Positions 47,767 through 55,938 of a DNA stretch of 64,000 nucleotides are shown here, one piece after another. The first letter of the stretch is position 1. Each line of letters starts with the position of its first letter. A program made the position numbers and the translations under genes. Source of the DNA: Aliiglaciecola sp. LCG003 (lineage in GTDB: Bacteria; Pseudomonadota; Gammaproteobacteria; Enterobacterales; Alteromonadaceae). The stretch spans positions 806,001 through 870,000 of the forward strand of contig NZ_CP128185.1 in assembly GCF_030316135.1 (NCBI RefSeq), given 5' to 3'. The notes beneath the pieces are model-generated. The model was not told where the DNA came from. It was given only the letters and a program-made list of their open reading frames with translations, and made no database searches.

Positions 47767-50739
47767 TTAAAACGAGTATCGAGCGCCTAAATTATAACGT
47801 GTACCGTACTGGCGAGCAGCAAGGAACTGCTCTTCATAACGGCCATAAATTTCTTCAGTTTCATTGAATAGGTTTAAGCCCTCAAAAAACACTGTCAAAT
47901 TATCATTCACGTCATAGTTGATGCTCAAATCGGTTTGTGCAAATTCTTTAAAGAATTGCGGCGGTGCTTCTGCCGAACCCTGAGCTTGACCCACACCTAG
48001 CAAGTAATCATCACGCCATGCATAAGACAATTTAGCCGATAAACCATCTTTTTCGTAAAAAACTTGTAAGTTAGCCGAATCGCCTAATCCGGTTAAAGGA
48101 GACTGCACCGAGAAATTCTCAGTATCGTATTTGACGTCGCCATCTACCAAGGTCACGTTGAAGCCTGCGCCAAAACCACTGTCGCCAAACATATGCTGCA
48201 CGGCAAACTCGATTCCATCCACGGTTTTATCTTCGCCATTGGCTGGCTGGCTGACCAACCATTCTACCAGTGGGTCACTATCGTTTTGTTTGACTATCTG
48301 GGTCTCACAGCAAGAATCGTCTACGCCGCCGCCGTTAGCAATAATCTGCTCCCAGATTGCTGTGACGGTAGGTTGATCACCACGTGCCACTACATCGGCT
48401 TCAGCTTGAATAGCGCGAGGCCCAATGAAGGGGTCACGCAGACCATCCACAGTAATGGTATTAAAAGATGTTGAGATAAAGTTTTTCACGTCTTTGCGGA
48501 AGTAACCGATAGATATGTAACTTGCGTCGTCGTAATAATACTCAGCACTCAAATCAACATTGAAAGATTCAAAGGGCAGTAAATTGGTATTACCTGAACC
48601 ACCGGTGCGATTACCAGGTTTAGGACTGCCTGATAAAGAACGACCGCCTAATAGGTTTCCTAGTGGTGCCCGTGCAATGGTTTTACCCACCGAAAAGCGC
48701 GCCACTATATCTTCGGTTACTTCAAGTTTGATATTCAAATTGGGCAGGGTCACATCATGTTCACCTGTGGTGTTGAGAAATCCATCACCGCCCTCTTTAT
48801 AACGTAATTGCCACTCAGTGGGGTTGGACCATACTAAGAAGTCTTCCACATTTTGCCGTACATCACTGTTGACATCAGTTTTTTCATAGCGGATACCCAA
48901 ATTGATATCCAGTGGCATATCGGCGATTTCAAAAAACATATCACCAGAGAGGTAAACGCTCTGGGTTTTTTCTGTCACGTAACCTTCACTTAAGGTACCG
49001 AAGTTGGGATCTAACGGATCAGTTGAAAAGCCAAAGTACGATTCCATCCGCGCGATGGCTTCGGCGTAATCGAAGGAATAGTAATAGTCGGTGACTAGGT
49101 TGCCGCCACCATTGGAAAACTCATCCAGAAAATCGCCAGTGTTGTTACGGGTGAACATGCTATCAGGGAAGATAGCCTCATTCCCATTATAGCCATTGGG
49201 TCCAACATTACCGTTATCAGCAGAATAACCACCAAAGGTTTGCTCGGTATTAGCAAGGCCAAAACGCACACTCGTTAGGAAACTATCATTGGGGTTTATC
49301 CATTCGGCATCCAATTGGATTTGCTCGATGCTGGATTCACCTTCAGAACGATTAAATTGGGCAAATAGTGGGTCGAAATCCGCAGGTGACGCTTCACTTG
49401 CACCATTTGGCCACACCATATCAAACTGTGGGACCCCGCCTTGCGAGAAATCGTAGGTTTTAGTTACGATATTATTTGGGGCGAGGATAACGTTGCCTGA
49501 ATGACCTAAGCCATCATCAGCACCGTTGTCGGTGGTGGTTTTAGAATCGTGATAATCCAGCTCTACATGAATTTCATCGGTTGCCTGCCATTCGAAATTG
49601 AAGCCGATAGAATCACTTTCAACCAATAGGGTTTCAACATTAGCCGAGTGAGCAAAATCGTTATTTGATTCGGTAAAGCGAATGGCGGTGCCGCGCTCGT
49701 CCAATTCATAGGAATTAACGTTACCACCAAAGTTAAACCAGACACCAAAACCTAAACCCGAAGTGGCGGTTTCCGCCTCAGAATAAACATAATCCAAAGT
49801 GAAGGTCATGTTGTCTTTAGGCGCGTATTGCAAGGTAAGTTGGCTGTTTAAGCGAGAACGTTCAACATTGTTAATGTTGTATGAAATTTGACGAGGAAAA
49901 TAAGTGTGACCGGTTTTTCCATCGGCAGTGGCGCCGTCTTTTATATCATCATCTTCGCTAGCTGCATCGGGTCTTAAATCAACGAAGCTCGTGGCTGAAC
50001 CAAACGGGCCTTGATCAGCTTGCCAACCAGGCACATTGGCACTTTGTTGCTGGAAATCCCGCTCTTGTAAGGACACCGATACTGCTACACCAAAGGTGTT
50101 ATCAGCAAAAGTGTCGCTGTACAATGCTGACAATTCGGGCGTAACATCATCACCCTCAACATTCGATTGGTCATAAATACCTTTGCCGGAAATAACATAT
50201 TTCAATCCAGGAGAGGCTAGCGGCTTGGCTGTAACAATATTTACCGTTCCGCCCAAACCACCAGTAGGAACATGTGATACGCCGGTTTTATATACTTCCA
50301 GGGCACTGACACCATCAGATGACAAGTTTTCCAAATCATAAGAACGGGTATTACCGGTTCCCGGCATTTGGCGGCCATTGAGGGTCACTAAGTTTTTATC
50401 CGGGCCGAAACCGCGTATGGTAATTTGGCTACCTTCGCCGTTTTTACGGCTAATGGTAACCCCGGTAATACGCTGCAATGATTCAGCCAAGTTGGTGTCA
50501 GGAAATTTACCCATCTCTTCGGCTGAAATCGCATCTACAATGCCTTTGGCATTGCGTTTTATATCCATGGCACGGGCGAGGGAGCCCCTAATGCCTTTTA
50601 CTTGAATCGTTTCTATGTCATCCGTTGCTGTTGCCGCTTCCGCCTCTTCTTGCGCAAACGCAGGGGAGAGTATGGAGCTGCCCAATAGTAGCGAAATGGA
50701 TGCCGCAATATATTTTTTATTGAAGGTCATGTGTTTCAT
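47767..50739 (-). CDS. TonB-dependent receptor, TIGR01782-like (carbohydrate type)
   Basis: Outer-membrane transporter, 990 residues from the ATG at 50739 (MKHMTFNKKYIAASISL), chosen because AGGG precedes it and a signal peptide ending SPAFAQ follows directly; the frame is open further upstream to 50808. The plug begins IETIQVKGIRGSLARAMDIKRNAKGIVDAIS...SLQRITGVTISRKNGEG, the signature of the large Xanthomonas/Caulobacter TBDR group (TIGR01782) that imports plant and algal glycans. The barrel ends in ...LGARYSF. It is downstream of the GH16 lipoprotein gene on the same strand and followed by a terminator. Likely imports laminari-oligosaccharides. Confidence 0.93.
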   Translation of the reverse strand: MKHMTFNKKYIAASISLLLGSSILSPAFAQEEAEAATATDDIETIQVKGIRGSLARAMDIKRNAKGIVDAISAEEMGKFPDTNLAESLQRITGVTISRKNGEGSQITIRGFGPDKNLVTLNGRQMPGTGNTRSYDLENLSSDGVSALEVYKTGVSHVPTGGLGGTVNIVTAKPLASPGLKYVISGKGIYDQSNVEGDDVTPELSALYSDTFADNTFGVAVSVSLQERDFQQQSANVPGWQADQGPFGSATSFVDLRPDAASEDDDIKDGATADGKTGHTYFPRQISYNINNVERSRLNSQLTLQYAPKDNMTFTLDYVYSEAETATSGLGFGVWFNFGGNVNSYELDERGTAIRFTESNNDFAHSANVETLLVESDSIGFNFEWQATDEIHVELDYHDSKTTTDNGADDGLGHSGNVILAPNNIVTKTYDFSQGGVPQFDMVWPNGASEASPADFDPLFAQFNRSEGESSIEQIQLDAEWINPNDSFLTSVRFGLANTEQTFGGYSADNGNVGPNGYNGNEAIFPDSMFTRNNTGDFLDEFSNGGGNLVTDYYYSFDYAEAIARMESYFGFSTDPLDPNFGTLSEGYVTEKTQSVYLSGDMFFEIADMPLDINLGIRYEKTDVNSDVRQNVEDFLVWSNPTEWQLRYKEGGDGFLNTTGEHDVTLPNLNIKLEVTEDIVARFSVGKTIARAPLGNLLGGRSLSGSPKPGNRTGGSGNTNLLPFESFNVDLSAEYYYDDASYISIGYFRKDVKNFISTSFNTITVDGLRDPFIGPRAIQAEADVVARGDQPTVTAIWEQIIANGGGVDDSCCETQIVKQNDSDPLVEWLVSQPANGEDKTVDGIEFAVQHMFGDSGFGAGFNVTLVDGDVKYDTENFSVQSPLTGLGDSANLQVFYEKDGLSAKLSYAWRDDYLLGVGQAQGSAEAPPQFFKEFAQTDLSINYDVNDNLTVFFEGLNLFNETEEIYGRYEEQFLAARQYGTRYNLGARYSF

Positions 50740-50819
50740 AGTAGCCCTACTTTTATTTTCTTTGTTCTTCAATTTGGTCGGTATACGCAAGCCCAGAATC
50801 ATCATCAATATGTCTAGGC

Positions 50820-50836
50820 TAACGCTTGAAGCGTTA
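50820..50836. promoter_or_regulatory. 17-bp perfect palindrome upstream of the TBDR gene
   Basis: TAACGCTT-G-AAGCGTTA, 81 bp before the TBDR start and 24 bp after the GH16 stop. No T-run follows on the minus strand, and the hairpin loop would be very small, so an operator is more likely than a terminator. The shape fits LacI-family sites; the cognate regulator is not in the window. Confidence 0.5.
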
Positions 50837-50859
50837 TGCGTATCACCGAGCGCCTATTC

Positions 50860-53800
50860 CTACTGAGCCGTAATCACCGCATTGTCAATGCGATAAATAG
50901 CTCCTTCACCGGTACCCCATGCTGGGAATATCATCACCACATCAATGGCGCTGATGTCGAGTCCGGCGTCAGATAGGGTTAGTAAATCGAAGGTGTAAGT
51001 TTGCCATTGACCTACCACAGGATCTTGGCCTTCAATGCTAGTATTCAGATTCACTTCGGCAGCCGAAGTATTGCCATCAGCTTCAACTTTTAATAACCAA
51101 TCTGTGGCACCACCACTTGGTGCGCTAGTGATTTTCATACTAAAGCTGATTTTACCAGTGGTTAAATAGGCGGATGCATCAAAGGGGGCACCATCATCCG
51201 GTAAACGGCTATTGAAACCTAGTACGGAGGGCGTTGATCCTAGCGTGAACTCCGCTACATTGCCATGTTCAGCATCATCAGCAACTACCGCTGGTGTGGT
51301 GCCTCCACAGCAATCCCACAAAATCCACTGGCTATTTTGTTCTTCGCCAAAAAAAGTTAAAACGGCGTTAGGTACAGGAGCAGCGACGCTTGGGTTGCCG
51401 ATCACCACGTTGTCGACTCTGTAGGTTGCACCTTCACCTGTTTGCCATGTAGGAAATATCATGATCACGTCAATGGCGCTGATATCCAAGCCTGCATCTG
51501 ATAGATCGGATAGATTAAAGGTGTATGTCTGCCATTGGCCCACAACTGGTGCAAGGCCCTCATTGCTATCAGATAGCGCAACTTCTGCTGCAGAGGTATT
51601 GCCGTCAGCTTCAATTTTCAACAACCAGGTGGTTGCCGCGGCCGTAGGGGTCACTAGCTTCATATCAAAGCTTATGGTGCCACTAGATAACAATTCAGAT
51701 GCGTCAAAAGGAGCGCCGTCATCAGGTAAGCGACTGTTAAATCCTAATACAGTACCTACGTTATCTAAGATCTTAAACTCAACCACCGCGCCGTGATCTG
51801 CATCATCTGTCTCCACGGTCGGCGTGGTGCCGCCACAGCAATCCCATAGAGGCCAAGCTGTGTTGCTAGCATCTTCAAATACCGCCAATCTTGGACCGCT
51901 AGGAACATTGGTTGCGTTAGGGTTGAAAATCTTGGCGTTGTCGACGCGATAAACTGCTCCAGCACCGGCTCCCCAGGAAGGAAAAATCATTACAACGTTA
52001 ATTGCACTAATGTCTAAGCCTGCGTCGGATAGGTCTGACATGGTGAAAGTATAAGTTGCCCATTCGCCAGTGACAGGTGCATTTCCACCATTGCCATCAG
52101 CGAGTGGTAATTCAACGGCAGTTGGTCCATCGCCACCCTCAATTTTAAAGGTCCAAACTGCATTTGCATCCGTTGGTGCAGTGGTGACTTTCATATCAAA
52201 CTGCACGACACCTTCGGTCAAAAGCGCGGAAGCGTCAAAGCTAATCCCTGAATCATCTGCAGGTTTAAAACCTAATACTGTACCGTTGTTATCATTGATA
52301 CTGAATTCAGCTACTACGCCGTGATCAGCATCATCCATTTCTTCGGTAGGGGTAGTGCCAGCGCAGCAATCCCATAGTGCCCATTCCATATTCGCTTGGT
52401 CTTCAAACAATACAAGCTCTGGATAGGTGATATTACCAGGCTCTGCAATTTTCAGATTATCGACCCGATAAACCGCGCCTTCACCTGTTTGCCAAGCAGG
52501 AAATATCATAACTACGTCAATAGCGCTGATATCTAAACCAGCATCAGACAAAGATTGCAAAGAGAACGTGTATGTTTGCCATTGCCCAACTACAGGTTCA
52601 ACCCCTTCGTTGCTAGCAACCAATTCTACCTGCGCAGAAGAACTATTATTGTCAGCTTCGAGCTTCAATAACCAAGTAGTGGCACCAGAAGTGGGCGTAA
52701 CCACTTTCATATCAAATGACACACTACCTGTGGTTAGCATGGCAGATGCGTTAAAAGGTACCCCGCCTTCGGAAACATCTGTTCGGCTGTTGAAGCCTAA
52801 TACCGTGCCATTGTTATCCAAGATTTGAAACTCTGCCACAGCGCCATGTTCGGCATCATCGGTGACAATTGCAGGGGTTGTTCCACCACAGCAATCCCAT
52901 AATTTCCAGCCTGGATTCTCACCATCGGCAAAAATGGTAATAGGCACTGCTACCGGTGGTGTAGGAGGAGTGGGTGCGGGGGCTTTACCAATAACCAGTG
53001 CATCTTCTTCATCTTTATAACCAGCGCGAACGGTTTCGCAGCCTTTACCAGTCATAGGGTTGGTTGAACATTCGTACACCCGCACATAATCAATTTGATA
53101 GGCTTGACCATTCTCAAACGCGCTGGCATCGATGCCACCGTTGTTGACATTTTCAGGCCAATTGCCACCAACTGCTAGATTAAGCAGGATGTGAAAATCT
53201 TGGTCAAAGGGCGAGCTATCCCAATGCAACTCTTTTTCACCGCTTACTATGTCAAAGTATTCAGAAAACCAACCTCGGTGTTTTAAACCAACAGCTTCAT
53301 CTTTACTGTTATAGCGCACTTCTGATGCCATCTGAGTCGCATACAAATATCCATCCATGTACCAGCGGATCTCGCCTTCTTGCCATTCAATAGCATAAGT
53401 ATGGAAATCATCCGCTGGATTTGCCCCATCAGGCAATTTATGAGCCTTACCTGACGAATCGTTCCCTGGGTAATCACGACCGTAATGTAAGGTGCCATGA
53501 ATATTTGCTTCAACAACACCGTCTTCATCTGCAACTTTCAGGTTTACAGCTTCAAGAATGTCGATTTCCCCTGATTTGGGCCAACCTCCATAGACTTCAT
53601 CTGTAGGTAACATCCAGAACGCGGGCCAACTGCCTTGCCCTGATGGCAATTTAGCTCGCATTTCGAAGCGACCATAAGTCCAGTCACCTTTGTATTTGGT
53701 TCTCAACCGCGCTGAAGTATAAGGTAACTCAGCGCCGTCTTCGGCAGGCTTGGCAACAATATTGAGGTTACCGTCGGCTAAAAAAGAATTCTCTGGGGAG

Positions 53801-54057
53801 TCGGTATAGCATTGCTTTTCCTGGTTCCCGCCGCCGCTGCAGTTTACTTCATGGGACCACTTTGTAGCGTCAATTTCGCTGCCGTCAAATTCATCATTCC
53901 ACACCATAACCCAATCTGAAACCGGGGCTGACGTGTCGATCGCCTTTAAATCTGTGTCCGTGTTAGAACCGCCACAGCCAGCAAGGCCTAATGCTAAAGC
54001 CGCCCCTACTGATAGTGACAGGTTATGCGTCATATGTTTAACGCTCTTGATTCTCAT
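50860..54057 (-). CDS. GH16 laminarinase lipoprotein with four tandem C-terminal binding-type repeats
   Basis: Surface or periplasmic endo-beta-1,3-glucanase. Signal peptide with lipobox LGLAGC (Cys28). The GH16 domain (about 45-335) has catalytic E164-x-D166-x-x-E169 in SGEIDILEAVN and the flanking laminarinase motifs RFEMRAKLPSGQGSWPAFWML and LHWDSSPFDQDFHILLNLAVGGNWP. After a Pro-rich linker (APAPTPPTPP, near 360), four copies of a ~175-residue module follow, each with WDCC(G/A)GTTP and DISAI(D/N)VVMIFP(A/S)W. The total of 1065 residues is about three times a bare GH16. GGAG precedes the ATG. The modules are probably carbohydrate-binding jelly rolls. The gene lies directly upstream of the TBDR. 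Confidence 0.93.
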   Translation of the reverse strand: MRIKSVKHMTHNLSLSVGAALALGLAGCGGSNTDTDLKAIDTSAPVSDWVMVWNDEFDGSEIDATKWSHEVNCSGGGNQEKQCYTDSPENSFLADGNLNIVAKPAEDGAELPYTSARLRTKYKGDWTYGRFEMRAKLPSGQGSWPAFWMLPTDEVYGGWPKSGEIDILEAVNLKVADEDGVVEANIHGTLHYGRDYPGNDSSGKAHKLPDGANPADDFHTYAIEWQEGEIRWYMDGYLYATQMASEVRYNSKDEAVGLKHRGWFSEYFDIVSGEKELHWDSSPFDQDFHILLNLAVGGNWPENVNNGGIDASAFENGQAYQIDYVRVYECSTNPMTGKGCETVRAGYKDEEDALVIGKAPAPTPPTPPVAVPITIFADGENPGWKLWDCCGGTTPAIVTDDAEHGAVAEFQILDNNGTVLGFNSRTDVSEGGVPFNASAMLTTGSVSFDMKVVTPTSGATTWLLKLEADNNSSSAQVELVASNEGVEPVVGQWQTYTFSLQSLSDAGLDISAIDVVMIFPAWQTGEGAVYRVDNLKIAEPGNITYPELVLFEDQANMEWALWDCCAGTTPTEEMDDADHGVVAEFSINDNNGTVLGFKPADDSGISFDASALLTEGVVQFDMKVTTAPTDANAVWTFKIEGGDGPTAVELPLADGNGGNAPVTGEWATYTFTMSDLSDAGLDISAINVVMIFPSWGAGAGAVYRVDNAKIFNPNATNVPSGPRLAVFEDASNTAWPLWDCCGGTTPTVETDDADHGAVVEFKILDNVGTVLGFNSRLPDDGAPFDASELLSSGTISFDMKLVTPTAAATTWLLKIEADGNTSAAEVALSDSNEGLAPVVGQWQTYTFNLSDLSDAGLDISAIDVIMIFPTWQTGEGATYRVDNVVIGNPSVAAPVPNAVLTFFGEEQNSQWILWDCCGGTTPAVVADDAEHGNVAEFTLGSTPSVLGFNSRLPDDGAPFDASAYLTTGKISFSMKITSAPSGGATDWLLKVEADGNTSAAEVNLNTSIEGQDPVVGQWQTYTFDLLTLSDAGLDISAIDVVMIFPAWGTGEGAIYRIDNAVITAQ
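50866..52960 (-). repeat. Four tandem ~526-bp coding repeats within the GH16 gene
   Basis: The WDCC-coding dodecamers begin (plus-strand coordinates) at 52888, 52363, 51835 and 51307, so the unit is 525-528 bp (175-176 codons). Copies 1, 3 and 4 share WDCCGGTTP; copy 2 has WDCCAGTTP and a deletion around LGFKPADDSG. Divergence at synonymous sites shows old duplications rather than an assembly artefact. Confidence 0.9.
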
Positions 54058-54465
54058 TGTGTTCTCCGAAAAATCAAAATCTAGGTGATTTTGCCTGACG
54101 TTCGTCCCAGTGCTTCTGTGTTATTACTGCACAGTGAATCACTAAATTCTTAGCCAGATGTTAATTGCCTGTTCTAATGTGTAACACAAAGGTTAACAGT
54201 GAGAAGGTCAAATACGGCAAGGCGGGACTTTCAAGAGGTGGAATGGACTGAGGTTAAAAATCATGCTGAAAAGGCTGAAAGCTTATCTTTTTGACTGAAC
54301 AAAGCAAGATGACTTGTAAATGGTTTGTTGCAAATGAAGCCGGTAAACATTAAGGACTTCCTGCCGCAGTCGCAGTCCGTTTTAACTTGTTTGCATTGCT
54401 AGACCAGGCAAATGGATTATGTTTGTGAGTCACAGCGTTTAATTGAATCGCAAAAGAGTATTTGA
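54058..54465. other. Divergent promoter region between two GH16 genes (408 bp)
   Basis: Must contain promoters for the GH16 lipoprotein (minus) and the malectin-GH16 gene (plus). The candidate site at 54180-54198 is the only notable motif. No RNA gene or further coding frame was recognised. Confidence 0.6.
54180..54198. promoter_or_regulatory. Candidate operator TGTAAC-N6-GTTAACA
   Basis: Imperfect inverted repeat of GTTAC/GTTAAC half-sites, sharing ACAAAG(C)GTTAAC with the complement of the element at 42776-42792. About 120 bp upstream of the GH16 lipoprotein start. Regulator unknown; a shared factor for the locus is inference. Confidence 0.35.
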
Positions 54466-55860
54466 ATGAAAATAGTCCATGCAACATGCAACCTGCGGGT
54501 ATTGGTTATCCTGTTCTGCATTTTCCTCAGCAATGCCTGTACTTATGCCGACAAATCTACATCCATTTTTAGGGGGATGAAGCCACCAGTAGTGGCATCT
54601 AAATCCACTCCAGAAAGTTATACTGCTTCTATTGTTTATGCCTTAAATGTTGGAGGCGAAGATTATGTGTCCAGTGACAATATCCATTACCGAGCTGATA
54701 ACTTATCGATTTCGGCTGTTAAAGCAAGCTCTGTGGATAGTAAAGGAACGCAAGACATCCCGCTTTATCAGACGTATCGCCAAGGTGATATGCACCTTTC
54801 ATTGCCTATGCAAAACGGCCAGTATGCAGTCAAGTTTATGTTTGCGGAGCCAAAAAACACTGCGGTTGGCAAGCGCCTTTTTGATGTCAGATTAGAAGAT
54901 GAATTACATATACCCAGCTTAGATGTACGCGGTGAACGGGATGGTAAAACGCTGTCGGCGTTAGAACGCACTGTGATAGATGTGGAAGTACTCGATGGGC
55001 AACTGGATATAGTTTTAACTGGTGTAAAAGGTGAGCCTGTTTTGCATGCTTTGGTTGTACGTAAAGTCGATACTAAACAGACAGATTGGCAATTAGTTTG
55101 GAGTGACGAATTCAATTACGTCGGTCCGCCAGACCCAACTAAATGGAATTTTGATGTATGGCCTGCGCGCAAAGTGAATGATGAAGATCAGGCTTATACT
55201 GAGCGTTCGAAAAATGTCAGGGTCGACGGACAGCATCTCATTATCCAAGCCCATAAAGAGCAGTACGATAATGCCCAATACACCTCAGGCCGGATCCATA
55301 GCAAAGGCAAAGGCGATTTTTTGTATGGCAAAGCCGAGGTTCGTGCGCGCATTCCTGCTGGGCAAGGGGGTTGGTCGGCGATTTGGATGCTTCCCAGTGA
55401 TCCTTTCAAATATGCCACCAATTGTAAGGGCAATGATGAATGGCAAGGCATGGCTAATTGTGATGCTTGGCCCAATTCTGGCGAAATCGATATTATGGAG
55501 TATGTCGGCTATGATCCTACTACCATCCACGGCACAGTGCATAACAAAGCCTACTATTGGGTAAACTGGCAACAGCGTAAAGGCAGCATGCAAGTAGATG
55601 CCAGCGTTAATACTGAATTTCAAACCTACTCAATGGAGTGGGGGCCAGACTACATTTTTATCTCTTACAATGGCACACCCTATTTCTATTACGCCAATGA
55701 GCATCAAGGCTGGCAGTCTTGGCCCTATGACCATCCTTACCACTTGATTTTGAATTTGGCCATAGGTGGTGCTTGGGGTAGAGCGGGCGGCCCGATAGAT
55801 GATTCGTTATTCCCGTTGCAGATGGAAGTGGATTATGTCCGCATCTACCAACAACAATAA
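54466..55860 (+). CDS. GH16 family glycoside hydrolase with N-terminal malectin-like domain
   Basis: 464 residues. An N-terminal hydrophobic segment ends in FLSNAC, a weak lipobox (possible lipoprotein) or signal peptide. Residues about 48-205 resemble a malectin/CBM57-type di-glucose-binding domain (YALNVGGEDYVSSDNIHYRADN, FMFAEPKNTAVGKRLFDVRLE). The GH16 catalytic domain (about 210-464) has E340-x-D342-x-x-E345 in NSGEIDIMEYVGYD and ends DYVRIYQQ. Likely an exported beta-1,3-glucanase that complements the larger GH16 on the opposite strand. The phosphorylase-like gene follows 78 bp downstream on the same strand. Confidence 0.92.
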   Translation: MKIVHATCNLRVLVILFCIFLSNACTYADKSTSIFRGMKPPVVASKSTPESYTASIVYALNVGGEDYVSSDNIHYRADNLSISAVKASSVDSKGTQDIPLYQTYRQGDMHLSLPMQNGQYAVKFMFAEPKNTAVGKRLFDVRLEDELHIPSLDVRGERDGKTLSALERTVIDVEVLDGQLDIVLTGVKGEPVLHALVVRKVDTKQTDWQLVWSDEFNYVGPPDPTKWNFDVWPARKVNDEDQAYTERSKNVRVDGQHLIIQAHKEQYDNAQYTSGRIHSKGKGDFLYGKAEVRARIPAGQGGWSAIWMLPSDPFKYATNCKGNDEWQGMANCDAWPNSGEIDIMEYVGYDPTTIHGTVHNKAYYWVNWQQRKGSMQVDASVNTEFQTYSMEWGPDYIFISYNGTPYFYYANEHQGWQSWPYDHPYHLILNLAIGGAWGRAGGPIDDSLFPLQMEVDYVRIYQQQ

Positions 55861-55938
55861 AGATCCTCAGCTATTTCAGTTGGCTACTAACCAACCCGAA
55901 ACAGATATTTTTTATTTTGACAAAAACCGGCAAATCAC

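Noticed and set aside
50866-52960. Four-fold repeat as assembly duplication
   Set aside because: Copies differ throughout in sequence and length, so they are genuine diverged domains.
55178-55623. Several overlapping frames inside the malectin-GH16 gene on both strands
   Set aside because: The GH16 frame carries the catalytic motif and family signatures; the others are shadows.
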